Assembly: GCF_014280965.1 (NCBI RefSeq)
Contig: NZ_JACODZ010000006.1
Location: 124,001 to 188,000, forward strand
Length of the DNA: 64,000 nucleotides
DNA from: Echinicola salinicaeni
GTDB taxonomy: Bacteria > Bacteroidota > Bacteroidia > Cytophagales > Cyclobacteriaceae
Direction: 5' to 3'
Each line of letters begins with the position of its first letter. Within the stretch, counting starts at the first letter, position 1. The position numbers were made by a program, and so were the translations under genes. The notes beneath the pieces were generated by a model. That model was not told the DNA's origin. It was given only the letters and a program-made list of their open reading frames with translations, and did not search any database. Positions 18,873 to 27,681 of this stretch are shown one piece after another.

Positions 18873-19484
18873 TTAAAAAACACTGTAAAAAATAACTATT
18901 AAGAAGGATATCAAGCTTCTCTTTAGACTCGATATTGCTTTCCATGCAAGCGTATATACCGACCTTAAATTAATTCCCATTAATTCAGAAATTTCTTCAT
19001 AGGTCAAATTTTCAAAAAATAACAGATGCACTACTTCCCGCTGCCTACTGGGAAGGGAACTCAAGCTGCTGAATAATTTCTTTTGAATACTCGACTTTTG
19101 CTGTTCATCGATAATCTGTTTTTCAAATGATTCAGACTGAAAACGAAATTCAAAACTGTCAATAGCATTGGAATGATATAATTTAGATTCCTTAGCTATC
19201 TCCTTTTGAATTCTATTACTCAGGGACTTAAAAAGATATTGCTTAACATTCACTCCTTCTCTCAGATTGCCCCTATACTTCCAAAGACTAACAAAAACTT
19301 CTTGGACACAATCCTTTACAAAACTTTTATTGTTATGGATTGCCATCCCATATTTATACATATCCTCCACATAGAAGGCATAAATTGATTTTAACCCCGA
19401 TTTTTCTCCATGCCTCAAATCATTCCACCAATTATTGACGGAATCATAATTAAACGAATTTATTTTTATACTGGAAGAAGACAT
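18873..19484 (-). CDS. ECF-type RNA polymerase sigma factor
   Basis: This 203-residue sigma factor of the Bacteroidota FecI-like group has region 2 at about residues 25-95 (AFYVEDMYKYGMAI, VKDCVQEVFVSLWKYR). Region 4 is at about 135-190 (LSSLPSRQREVVHLLFFENLTYEEISELMGINLRSVYTLAWKAI). It ends in a hydrophobic tail (LISFLIVIFYSVF) that is longer than usual. FecR follows after an unusually long 256-base gap without an obvious gene. It should direct transcription of the SusC/SusD/sulfatase genes. Confidence 0.93.
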   Translation of the reverse strand: MSSSSIKINSFNYDSVNNWWNDLRHGEKSGLKSIYAFYVEDMYKYGMAIHNNKSFVKDCVQEVFVSLWKYRGNLREGVNVKQYLFKSLSNRIQKEIAKESKLYHSNAIDSFEFRFQSESFEKQIIDEQQKSSIQKKLFSSLSSLPSRQREVVHLLFFENLTYEEISELMGINLRSVYTLAWKAISSLKRSLISFLIVIFYSVF

Positions 19485-19909
19485 TTAGAGCAAAACGAAA
19501 AATTTAGTAGAAATTTGTTAAAATAACTGATTCAATCTAATAAAATTTATTTAATGATTTAAATGATTCAACAAAATTTTACTTATTCATTTTTATAAAA
19601 AATTTTCCCTAATCATTTACGCCTTATCGAATTTTCAAAAAGTTATTCTTTTAGACTAAATAAGTCTCCAAATCTTTATTTAAATAATTTATTCAAAAAT
19701 CTCGTATTTTATTTATTGATGTATAATAGCAGCTCCGATATAAGTTGCTGTTAATAGTTTAATATCCTTCACAAAACACAAATAAGTTTTTTCTGTGTTA
19801 AGCTGACTGACGTCAGCTAGACCTGTAGCATCAATCCGATTGATTTTAATTAATGTAAATCCAAAAAAGAAGCTTAAACCTCACTTTATTATAATTCGTA
19901 AATTCATAT
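19485..19909. other. AT-rich intergenic region between sigma factor and small ORF
   Basis: This divergent spacer is very AT-rich. The only notable structure is AGCTGAC-TGAC-GTCAGCT at 19801-19818, a 7-bp stem that contains the palindrome TGACGTCA. It probably holds the sigma-factor promoter (-) and the promoter of the small ORF (+). No perfect TAnnTTTG was found. Confidence 0.5.
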
Positions 19910-20059
19910 ATGAAAAAGAAGAAAAGTAAAAAGGAAAATCCCAGTCCTAAGGAACAAGAATGGGACTATAGTGAAGGTTTTGGAGGAATTCCAGAGGAGG
20001 TTGACTTAACAAAAAACATAGGATGTGGCACTAGCAAGAAACTAAAAAAAGAGTCGTGA
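19910..20059 (+). CDS. 49-residue small Lys-rich protein
   Basis: ATG 19910 opens a 49-codon frame ending TGA at 20059. It has Lys-rich ends around a core, QEWDYSEGFGGIPEEVDLTK, followed by NIGCG. The composition (FGGIPEEVDLTKNIGCG) looks like a folded, conserved small protein rather than noise. A bidirectional terminator begins 21 bases downstream. No signal peptide or membrane helix is present. The single Cys-Gly motif could bind metal or be modified. I recall similar small proteins in this lineage but cannot name a family. Confidence 0.6.
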   Translation: MKKKKSKKENPSPKEQEWDYSEGFGGIPEEVDLTKNIGCGTSKKLKKES

Positions 20060-20080
20060 CTTATTTCAGCAAGAAATATA

Positions 20081-20124
20081 AAAAACAGGTTGTCTCAAAT
20101 AAATATTGGGCAACCTGTTTTTAT
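20081..20124. terminator. Bidirectional terminator between small ORF and TPM gene
   Basis: AAAAACAGGTTG pairs with CAACCTGTTTTT. A-rich and T-rich flanks allow termination on both strands. Both flanking genes converge here. Confidence 0.8.
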
Positions 20125-20140
20125 AAAACTCATAGTTTCA

Positions 20141-20947
20141 TTACCAACTTCCTCCAGCTCCCCCGCCACCGAAGCTGCCTCCACCGAAGCCACCAAATCC
20201 TCCACCTCCGCTAAAGCTGCCCCCGCCTCCTGAGAAGTCTCCAAATCCTCCGCCGCTGCGACGACCTCCTCCTAGCAGATTCATCAACATCAACGAGGTG
20301 AAAAGATCGACGCCGCCACCGCGGCCTCCCATATGGTTATCATTATCATTTCTGTTTTTCAATAATGGAAGAATCACAAACACCACAATAAAGAAAAGCA
20401 CAAAGAAAATGGCCCCTCCATGATTTCCTTTTTTCTCAATATCTTCAGCATCATACTCTCCGCTGGCCAACTTAAAAATCATCGAAGTAGCCTGATCCAA
20501 TCCATCATAATAAGCTTCTCTTTTAAACGCCGGCACGATTAAGTTATCCACAATTCTCCTTGCCAATGCATCAGGAACAGCTCCTTCCATCCCATAACCA
20601 GTCGCTATGAACACTTTTCTATCCTTCATGGCTGCCAAAATCAATAGACCATTGTCCTTTCCTTTTTGTCCAATCCCCCACTTTTCCGCCAGTTGGAAAG
20701 AATAATCGCTAATATCGTATTGACCTACTGAGCCTAACAGCACCACTGCTACCTGTGTAGATGTACTGTCATTATAGGCTACCAGCTTACGCTCCAATGA
20801 AGCTTGCTCTGTACTGGAAAGGGTATTGGTAAAATCATTTACAAGCTTGGGCGGATTGGGTCTTTCAGGAAAATCCCCTTGGGCCATCAACAGGTTAATA
20901 AAAAGAAAAAATAAAAGGGTAAATAAAGGTAATCTCTTGGCAAGCAT
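20141..20947 (-). CDS. TPM (YgcG-like) domain membrane protein with Gly-rich tail
   Basis: This protein of about 269 residues has a signal sequence or first helix (LPLFTLLFFLFINLLMAQ) and a TPM domain (PPKLVNDFTNTLSSTEQASLE, STQVAVVLLGSV, KWGIGQKGKDNGLLILAAMKDRKVFIATGYGMEG). A transmembrane helix (GGAIFFVLFFIVVFVILPLL) follows, then a Gly/Ser/Phe-rich tail ending GGSW. The ATG at 20947 is one base after the stop of the upstream TPM gene, suggesting translational coupling. An in-frame ATG at 20968 would add seven residues and overlap that gene. It is last in a LemA-TPM-TPM operon, a common envelope-associated arrangement of unclear function. Confidence 0.9.
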   Translation of the reverse strand: MLAKRLPLFTLLFFLFINLLMAQGDFPERPNPPKLVNDFTNTLSSTEQASLERKLVAYNDSTSTQVAVVLLGSVGQYDISDYSFQLAEKWGIGQKGKDNGLLILAAMKDRKVFIATGYGMEGAVPDALARRIVDNLIVPAFKREAYYDGLDQATSMIFKLASGEYDAEDIEKKGNHGGAIFFVLFFIVVFVILPLLKNRNDNDNHMGGRGGGVDLFTSLMLMNLLGGGRRSGGGFGDFSGGGGSFSGGGGFGGFGGGSFGGGGAGGSW

Positions 20948-20948
20948 A

Positions 20949-21383
20949 TTATCCAAAGGAAATTTCATCGGAGAGTTCGTTTTCGTCTGTATCGGGATCA
21001 TAAGGAAAATGTTTTTTTAAGGCCTTACCGGACATTTCTATGCCAGTAACCAAGCCTTCAGTATATTTTCCCTGTTTAAAATATTGGAGCATTTCAGTTT
21101 TAATCCCTTCCCAAAAATCATCTGGAACTAATGCATTAATCCCTCCATCTCCAAGAATGGCAAATTTATGATCTTCAACAGCTAGATAAAACAATACTCC
21201 GTTTCGAAGTTTAGTTTTGTGCATCTTGAGCATAGCAAAAACGTCTGCCGCCCTGTCCAACACATCTTCTTTACAATGACTTTCAAGGTGCACTTGAATT
21301 TCTCCACTTGTTTCCACCTCTGCAGCTTTGATAGCTGCAATGATTTGCTCTTTTTGTGCTTTTGTAAATAACTTTTCGGCCAT
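20949..21383 (-). CDS. TPM domain protein, soluble
   Basis: This 144-residue TPM_phosphatase-family protein has no signal peptide or membrane helix. Conserved features are TSGEIQVHLESHC, the VFAMLKMHKTKLRNGVLFYLAVEDHKFAILGDGGIN core and FKQGKYTEGLVTGIEMSGKALKKHFP. It lies between LemA and the larger TPM protein and is probably translated from the same mRNA. A perfect hairpin sits between it and LemA. Confidence 0.9.
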   Translation of the reverse strand: MAEKLFTKAQKEQIIAAIKAAEVETSGEIQVHLESHCKEDVLDRAADVFAMLKMHKTKLRNGVLFYLAVEDHKFAILGDGGINALVPDDFWEGIKTEMLQYFKQGKYTEGLVTGIEMSGKALKKHFPYDPDTDENELSDEISFG

Positions 21384-21397
21384 GGCCTTATATTTTG

Positions 21398-21423
21398 GCT
21401 GTCCGGAAATAATTCCGGACAGC
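21398..21423 (-). other. Perfect intercistronic hairpin between lemA and TPM gene
   Basis: GCTGTCCGGAA, ATAA, TTCCGGACAGC is an 11-bp GC-rich stem with a 4-base loop. The - strand continues CAAAATATAAGG with no T-run, so it is probably an mRNA-stabilising or processing element rather than a terminator. Confidence 0.6.
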
Positions 21424-21437
21424 TGAATGAATCAATT

Positions 21438-22028
21438 TTAGAATTCTACACTCGGTGCATTTTCTGCTCCTTCGGACGCTTCGAAATAGCCTTTTTTATC
21501 AAAACCATACCAACCGGCAAATATATTGTTCGGGAAAGTTCTAAGATTGGAATTATATGATTGTACAGACTGGTTGAAATTCCTTCTAGCTACTGCTATC
21601 CTATTCTCAGTACCTTCCAACTGCGCTTGCAAATCCAAAAAGTTCTGATTGGCTTTTAGGTCTGGATACCTTTCCACAGCCACTAATAATCTGCTCAAAC
21701 TTCCACTTAACTGATCCTGGGCCTGCTGAAACTGTGCAATTTTTTCTGGTGTTAATTCATCTGCATTGATGTTTACAGAAGTAGCTTTTGCTCTGGCTTC
21801 AATAACACCTTGCAAAGTTTCCTTTTCAAAATCTGCATAGCCCTTTACCGTATTAACCAAATTTGGAATCAGGTCAGATCTTCTCTGATATTGTGTCTCC
21901 ACCTCGGCCCATTTGCCATTGATGTTTTCTTCCGTTTGCACAAATTGGTTGTAAGTTCCTACAGCTTTTGTGTAGACAAAAATACCTACCACTGCAATGA
22001 TAAGAATTGGAATTATCGCTTTTTTCAT
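21438..22028 (-). CDS. lemA: LemA family protein
   Basis: This 196-residue protein has one N-terminal membrane helix (about 3-22; AIIPILIIAVVGIFVYTKA) and a long coiled helical domain. YNQFVQTEENINGKWAEVETQYQRRSDLIPNLVNTVKGYADFEKET is the family signature, as is the C-terminal ARRNFNQSVQSYNSNLRTFPNNIFAGWYGF. It is first in the LemA-TPM-TPM operon. The biochemical role of LemA is not established; an envelope role is likely. Confidence 0.95.
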   Translation of the reverse strand: MKKAIIPILIIAVVGIFVYTKAVGTYNQFVQTEENINGKWAEVETQYQRRSDLIPNLVNTVKGYADFEKETLQGVIEARAKATSVNINADELTPEKIAQFQQAQDQLSGSLSRLLVAVERYPDLKANQNFLDLQAQLEGTENRIAVARRNFNQSVQSYNSNLRTFPNNIFAGWYGFDKKGYFEASEGAENAPSVEF

Positions 22029-22110
22029 AGTTTGTGTTAATCTGTTACACGAATTTAGATATAATCACGCAAAAGATCGGCTAGGGTTTGGTAAAATTCC
22101 ATAATGACCT

Positions 22111-25100
22111 CTAAGAGGTCTCTGTAACATCGACTTGTTTATCTGAAAGGATCAAGTTTTTCAGCATTACTTTAAAACAGGTTCCTTCACCCAATTCACT
22201 TTCGATAAATATCTCTCCTTCCAGAGATCTTATTTGCTCTCTCACTAAATATAGACCTAAGCCTTTACCCTCAATGTGAGAATGAAAGCGCTGGTATAAT
22301 CCAAAAATTCTGTCTTTATATTTCTCTAGATCTATCCCGATTCCATTGTCTCTAAAAGTCAGTACAAAGTGGTCATTTAGCATGAAAGATTCAATCCAAA
22401 TTTCCGGGCTGCGATCCGGGTGACTGTATTTTATGGAATTGGTCATAAAATTCATCAAAATGTTTTCTATATGACTGTGGATATAATTGACCTTTTCAGC
22501 CCTGAAGTCTTTGTGGATCTTCACCTTTGCCTCTTTTAATTGCTTGAATATGCTCTTTTCTAGATTGCTCATCAGATCATTCAAGTAGATTTCTTCCACC
22601 TTCAAAATCTTTTGCTTCCTAAAAGATACGACCTCAATTAAGTCAGTCAATGTAGAATTTAGAATGGATACTGTTAATTTCAAATTATCAATGACCTCAA
22701 CATTCTCTGGGCTATTTGGCTCCTCTTCATCATATAGATCCAAAAGCGAGGTAATGTTTACAATTGGTGCTCTAAGGTTATGGGAAACGATATAAGCAAA
22801 CCGCTGCAATTCATCATTATGGTTGGACAAATCTTTAATTAATCGTTCTCGCTCTATCTCTGATTTCTTCGCTTGGGTTATATTTTGTGTGACCAGTAAA
22901 ACTCTAAAAACCTCACCATCTTCATTTTTTAGAGGAACACCTGTTTTCTTATAAATTTGATCACTGAGGTTAACTTCATATATCACCGTTTGCCCCATCA
23001 ATACTTTATCCAATTGGCGCTTAGCGTAAGCAGCTGTTTGCTCATCATACTTCTCCAAATGATAGGAGCCAATTAAATTTTGTGGATCTATTTTCAGCTT
23101 TTTGTATTCATTTCCCTCTGTATAAATATATCTTAACTCCCTGTCCAAGACATCTACGGTACCTTTAGGAAAGTTTTCCGCCACACTTTGATAAAGCTGT
23201 TTCGATTCTAATAACTTTTGTTCATTCTTGATTCTTTGAAGATCAGCACCTATTCTATCTCCTAAAATGGTGAGTATATTTTTTATACCCAGTCGATTGC
23301 TTAGCGCCTTGGTATCCATGATCAAAAGGATCCCTATCTTTTTACCATTCTTATCGTGAATTCCCGTTGAACAATATGACTGGATATTCATATCTTGAAG
23401 CATTGTATCACAAGGAAATATATCACCAACATGATCATCATAGATGGTTATTTTATCTTCACCAAAAAGGGAACTTTCACATGGGGTATTTTCTAATGAA
23501 TACCTGATATTGGGCACTAATTTGCCATTCTCTGCCATAGCCAAAGACTGGACAGCATTAACTTCAGGGAGATATTCCCCTATAATGCTATAAGACATAT
23601 CCAGCTTCTTAGTGATAAGTTTAACGGTTTCATTAAAAAATTCCTTGTCACTATATCTAGCAGAGATTTCAGCCACATCATTCATGATCAGCTGGGTATA
23701 TTCCTTTTGGCTCAGATCCTCAAAAAAAGCTTGGTAACCTTGTTCATACTCCATTTTCTCAACAGTAAGCCTAATAAAAAAATGGCTATTATTCATTGAT
23801 GATAAATAAGGCCCTTCATAATGGCCCTTCCCTATCTTAAAAGCTTCAAAAAAAGCTTGATCTATATCTCCATTTGTGGCAAAATTCCTAATATTATTCC
23901 CGATGATTATACTGGCATCGTCTATATTTAGCTTTCTCAGCAATGTTTTATTTACACTTCTAATCACCCCATTTTTGTCAAAATTCATAATGGCCAAGGG
24001 GCTATTGTCATATATGGATTGAAACTGTTCGAGGTGCTTTTTATTCCTGATCTCCACCTCACGATGGTAGGTAATATCCATCAAATAGCCCACGCGGACT
24101 TTATTTTTTTCAGAGCTGTTAAATTTGCTTGATGTGGAGAATATTGATTTAATCTGTCCTTCCAGACTTATCACCCTAAAGTATTGCTCAACATTGTCTT
24201 GACTAATGTATGTTGCTATATTTTGTTCTACTACACTTGGCAAATCTTCCGGATGAATGAAATCCATAAGGGCTTTCCGTCCCTTCATTAGGTGAGCAGG
24301 ACTGATTCCAAGTAATTCATTAGCCACCCCATTGGCAAAAATTATTTTCTGACTACCATCATGATTTTGTTCAAAAAGGTAAACCATACAGGGTATTTGA
24401 CCAGGAATATGATGATCATCATCTAGGGCAATACCACTACTCAACTCATCGATATCAGAAATATCTTCAATGATCCTAACAGTGATTCTTTTTGAAGTAC
24501 GTCGATCTTCAAATATTCTAGCGGTTTCCTGAACATATATAAAGTCTTTTTCAGAGTGCTTTAACCTGTAATATGAAAAGACAGGTGCTTTAATATCTTC
24601 TTGACGTTCATCTTTTAAAAACAGCTTTTCGTAATCTTCGGGAAAGATATAGTCTCCCCAATCTTCTTCGCTTGAAATATTTATTACTTCATTTGATTGA
24701 CCTAGCAGAGAGGAGAAACTTCCGTATGCCCTAAATTCATTGTTTTCTTCCCGTTGCTCCAAAAACACAGCAGAAGGCCTTTCTTTTATTGTCAGGTCCA
24801 GAGAGACTGCATCTTTGTCTATAGAAATGTATTCGGCATGAAAAAGTTGGATAAGACTGTATTGATTACTAGCAGGACAAATCTGCTCCTTATTGATGGT
24901 GATTTGAGTATAGTCTAATAAATTTTTATAATCATCCTCCAAAAATTGATATAACTCTTTCTCATTCATTTCAGGAGTCAGCACTTGGAGGTGACGAACA
25001 AGTTCTTTTACACTATTTATTGTGCCATTAAAATCAGCAGTAGGAATGATTAATTTAGCCTCTCGGTCATAAATCCAGGCATCCTCTCCATTGAAATTAT

Positions 25101-25395
25101 TATCCGGAGAAATCATGATGTTCAATAACTCTGAATCTTCATGACTTATGAGATTACCTTGGATGATCACTTTTTCAAAACTTCCATCCCCTACAAGTAA
25201 ATAGGTATCAATAGTTTTATGTTGATGTATTTGCTGATAAATAAATTCAAGTGCATTGTGTGGTAAGGCGGGGAATATTTTGTTGATTTCCTGTTCAGTT
25301 ACCTCTGGTTTATCTTTGATAAACCCTTCACTTAAAAAAGCTATTTGGAAATTGTTAGCCTTAAACCTAACAGCGGTCAATAAGCATGGTGCCAT
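22111..25395 (-). CDS. Large cytoplasmic PAS/GAF sensor histidine kinase
   Basis: This 1094-residue kinase has no clear transmembrane helices. The first 330 residues or so hold an unassigned region. PAS-type modules follow (LLGISPAHLMKGRKALMDFIHPEDLPSVVEQN; FQSIYDNSPLAIMNFDKNGVIRSVNKTLL). A GAF-like module comes next (about 570-720; FNETVKLITKKLDMSYSIIGEYL, YCSTGIHDKNGKKIGILLIMD), then another PAS (about 735-850). The kinase core has His872 in IVSHNLRAP, an N-box at about 980, DNGIGID at about 1016 and GKGLGL at about 1043. No receiver domain or response regulator gene is adjacent, so it is an orphan kinase. Signals are unknown. Confidence 0.93.
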   Translation of the reverse strand: MAPCLLTAVRFKANNFQIAFLSEGFIKDKPEVTEQEINKIFPALPHNALEFIYQQIHQHKTIDTYLLVGDGSFEKVIIQGNLISHEDSELLNIMISPDNNFNGEDAWIYDREAKLIIPTADFNGTINSVKELVRHLQVLTPEMNEKELYQFLEDDYKNLLDYTQITINKEQICPASNQYSLIQLFHAEYISIDKDAVSLDLTIKERPSAVFLEQREENNEFRAYGSFSSLLGQSNEVINISSEEDWGDYIFPEDYEKLFLKDERQEDIKAPVFSYYRLKHSEKDFIYVQETARIFEDRRTSKRITVRIIEDISDIDELSSGIALDDDHHIPGQIPCMVYLFEQNHDGSQKIIFANGVANELLGISPAHLMKGRKALMDFIHPEDLPSVVEQNIATYISQDNVEQYFRVISLEGQIKSIFSTSSKFNSSEKNKVRVGYLMDITYHREVEIRNKKHLEQFQSIYDNSPLAIMNFDKNGVIRSVNKTLLRKLNIDDASIIIGNNIRNFATNGDIDQAFFEAFKIGKGHYEGPYLSSMNNSHFFIRLTVEKMEYEQGYQAFFEDLSQKEYTQLIMNDVAEISARYSDKEFFNETVKLITKKLDMSYSIIGEYLPEVNAVQSLAMAENGKLVPNIRYSLENTPCESSLFGEDKITIYDDHVGDIFPCDTMLQDMNIQSYCSTGIHDKNGKKIGILLIMDTKALSNRLGIKNILTILGDRIGADLQRIKNEQKLLESKQLYQSVAENFPKGTVDVLDRELRYIYTEGNEYKKLKIDPQNLIGSYHLEKYDEQTAAYAKRQLDKVLMGQTVIYEVNLSDQIYKKTGVPLKNEDGEVFRVLLVTQNITQAKKSEIERERLIKDLSNHNDELQRFAYIVSHNLRAPIVNITSLLDLYDEEEPNSPENVEVIDNLKLTVSILNSTLTDLIEVVSFRKQKILKVEEIYLNDLMSNLEKSIFKQLKEAKVKIHKDFRAEKVNYIHSHIENILMNFMTNSIKYSHPDRSPEIWIESFMLNDHFVLTFRDNGIGIDLEKYKDRIFGLYQRFHSHIEGKGLGLYLVREQIRSLEGEIFIESELGEGTCFKVMLKNLILSDKQVDVTETS

Positions 25396-25512
25396 AGGTG
25401 ATCTGTTGTGTGGAATATAATATGTATTAAAAAAGGTATTTTAAATTTAGTTTATTTCGCTTGAAATTATAGAAAAATAGTGGATAATCTTCAAAGGATA
25501 TGATTAGCTTAC

Positions 25513-26760
25513 CTAGAGTTGTTTCTTGAGGATAAAGGATTTTTTTAGCTCCACCAAACTGTTCCTGATATTTCTGATGATGGTAAAATGTATTTCCTTG
25601 CCCTCTTCTGAACGTAGTAGATCGTTGATTTCAGCTAACTCCCAATATTCAACAGGTAATAAATTAATGGCAATAATTTCATCTCCGGCCTTAATCCCAG
25701 CTCTTGAAGCTGGCGTATTTTCACGTACACTGCTAACATAATACCGTCCGTTTTCCGCACTCGTCATCCGGACTTTCAGCCCACTCATATCATAATTATA
25801 AGGAGCATGAAAACCTGATCCTTTTTTATAGTACATCTGCTCTCTAGGATAATCAATGATAATCTGCATTCGAGATAGCAATTCAGATCCCAAACTCCCC
25901 AACCTACCCGACTCTATAATAATGGATGAAAATTCAGTTTCGTCAGGATAAGAAGTAACCACTTTTTTGAATTTCAATTTTCCTATGGAATACTTTTCTA
26001 CCCGTCCAGCGTATCCATAAAGATCGCCACCCAAAGACCGTCCAAGATCCGTTTCAATATTCTTTGGAGGAAGCACAATTTCTTCTGAAGTTTCCCTATT
26101 AAGTAAAAGGCCATGATTGGCCCCTGTATCAATAAGAAAATTTCCATTCAAATCGGGCCCTTCAATTTGATTTACAGTACCGGCTACATAGGGTTTATAA
26201 TTATCAAATTCCAAATCAATCTTTCTGTAGCCAAAAGGTTTCCTCTTCATCCTATCTGCCCTGTAAAACGTCAGATAATTGACATCATAGTTAATCTTAA
26301 CCGGATTGTATTTAAAAAATTCATAACCCAAAATACCATGTATAGGAACTCCTATCACTTTCTCCAATTCCAAAAAGTCTTCTGTAAGGACCAGAATTGC
26401 CTGGATTGTCCCCTCTACTGGACCTAGATCTATGGTATTATTGGGAGAAACAAGGGCCGTGAGGACAGTTTTTCCATCAGCCCCCATAAGATTAAGCGTT
26501 CTGGTATAGTATAATCCTAATTCGTCACCCAAGCTTTTACTAAAAAGAATATTAGACTTCACCCCAGTGTCTATCAAGAAATTCATCTCTTCTCCACCAT
26601 TGATAGATACTGGCAGAATAATTAAGTTATTATGATTCTGAAAAGGAATGAGGGTCTTCTTTTTATCCTCCTTCATATAAAAACCCGGCACCTGAGCCCA
26701 ACTTTCCAGTGAGAAAAATAATAAGATGGATATGGGAATCAAAAACTTCCTTAGGCTCAT
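25513..26760 (-). CDS. Retropepsin-like aspartyl protease with PDZ domain
   Basis: This 415-residue secreted or periplasmic protein has a signal peptide (about 1-22, ending SWAQ). Two aspartyl-protease half domains each carry an intact DTG: Asp64 in MNFLIDTGVKSN and Asp211 in GNFLIDTGANHG. A PDZ domain (about 320-400; ASRAGIKAGDEIIAINLLPV) follows. Two DTG motifs in one chain mean it could form an active site without dimerising. It is 117 bases upstream of the kinase gene in the same direction. The substrate is unknown. Confidence 0.92.
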   Translation of the reverse strand: MSLRKFLIPISILLFFSLESWAQVPGFYMKEDKKKTLIPFQNHNNLIILPVSINGGEEMNFLIDTGVKSNILFSKSLGDELGLYYTRTLNLMGADGKTVLTALVSPNNTIDLGPVEGTIQAILVLTEDFLELEKVIGVPIHGILGYEFFKYNPVKINYDVNYLTFYRADRMKRKPFGYRKIDLEFDNYKPYVAGTVNQIEGPDLNGNFLIDTGANHGLLLNRETSEEIVLPPKNIETDLGRSLGGDLYGYAGRVEKYSIGKLKFKKVVTSYPDETEFSSIIIESGRLGSLGSELLSRMQIIIDYPREQMYYKKGSGFHAPYNYDMSGLKVRMTSAENGRYYVSSVRENTPASRAGIKAGDEIIAINLLPVEYWELAEINDLLRSEEGKEIHFTIIRNIRNSLVELKKSFILKKQL

Positions 26761-26983
26761 ACAAAACCAATTTAATATTATCTACCTAAAATAAAAAAAT
26801 ATTTAAAAGTCTCCGCCGCAGACGATGTGGCCAATATTAATGAAGTTTTAGATATAACCAATTTTGTCCTCCTTATGCTAATTTAGATTGAAAGCAAATA
26901 AGGCTAGATCGCTTGGAGATATAATGCTTAGTTTGATAAAATCTAAAAAATCCTGCATCTTTATTTTTTAGTAAATTGATGTT

Positions 26984-27454
26984 ATGGCAGAAAAGTCTAT
27001 CTTAGAAAAAGCAAAAAAAATATTTGAAAATTTTTTATTGAGACAAGGAAGCAGAAAAACGCCTGAACGCTTTTCTGTTATCGATGAATTATATGCATTA
27101 CCTCAAGACGAACATATTGACGTTGAGGGACTTTTTTTACTGATGAGAAACAAAGGCTATTCTATTAGTCGGGCTACGATCTACAACACTTTGGACCTTT
27201 TGGTGGAATGTGGCTTGGCAGTAAAACACCAGTTTAAAGACAAGGTGGCGCTTTATGAGCAAGCCCTCACCTACAAGCATCATGACCACCATGTGTGCAA
27301 CCAATGTAGAAAAATCAGGGAGTTTTCTGATGAACGAATCAATGCTATAAAAGAGGCAATGGGCAAGGAATTTTCTTCAGCCATTACCAGCCATTCATTG
27401 GTGCTGTATGGAGATTGTCAAATTCCAGATTGTAAAAACCTCAAGTTAGTTTAA
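26984..27454 (+). CDS. Fur family metal-responsive regulator
   Basis: This 156-residue Fur/PerR-type repressor has a winged-helix N terminus (LRQGSRKTPERFSVIDELYAL, ISRATIYNTLDLLVECGLAV) and a metal-binding and dimer domain. The latter has HHDHHVCNQC and a second Cys pair, CQIPDC, forming the structural zinc site. It differs clearly from the second Fur protein at 39.4 kb. It is flanked on its 3' side by the DnaA-box cluster. Whether it senses iron, peroxide or another metal cannot be told from sequence. Confidence 0.93.
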   Translation: MAEKSILEKAKKIFENFLLRQGSRKTPERFSVIDELYALPQDEHIDVEGLFLLMRNKGYSISRATIYNTLDLLVECGLAVKHQFKDKVALYEQALTYKHHDHHVCNQCRKIREFSDERINAIKEAMGKEFSSAITSHSLVLYGDCQIPDCKNLKLV

Positions 27455-27681
27455 ATTCCATTTCTCCGAATCAACGTATTAAATATCAATAACCAACACC
27501 TACTGGTACTAATCACCAGACATCATTTTATATACAGAAAAATGTATTGGATATTTCCACTTGTATTTTATTCTGAATTATCTAAATTAAACACCCAAAG
27601 ACACTAGCAAAAACCCCTAATCTGAAAGAATTTACATGCATTAAAAGCCACCAGAATAGCACCTAATTTCTCAATGATTTT

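Noticed and set aside
19808-19815. TGACGTCA palindrome
   Set aside because: A perfect 8-base palindrome inside a small hairpin, but with no second copy or matching regulator, so I do not call it a site.
20141-21383. Two adjacent TPM-domain frames as a possible frameshifted single gene
   Set aside because: Each has its own complete TPM domain and start. The touching stop and start fit translational coupling.
22106-22120. GACCTC-TAA-GAGGTC hairpin at the histidine kinase stop
   Set aside because: Only six base pairs with no good T-run, too weak to call a terminator.
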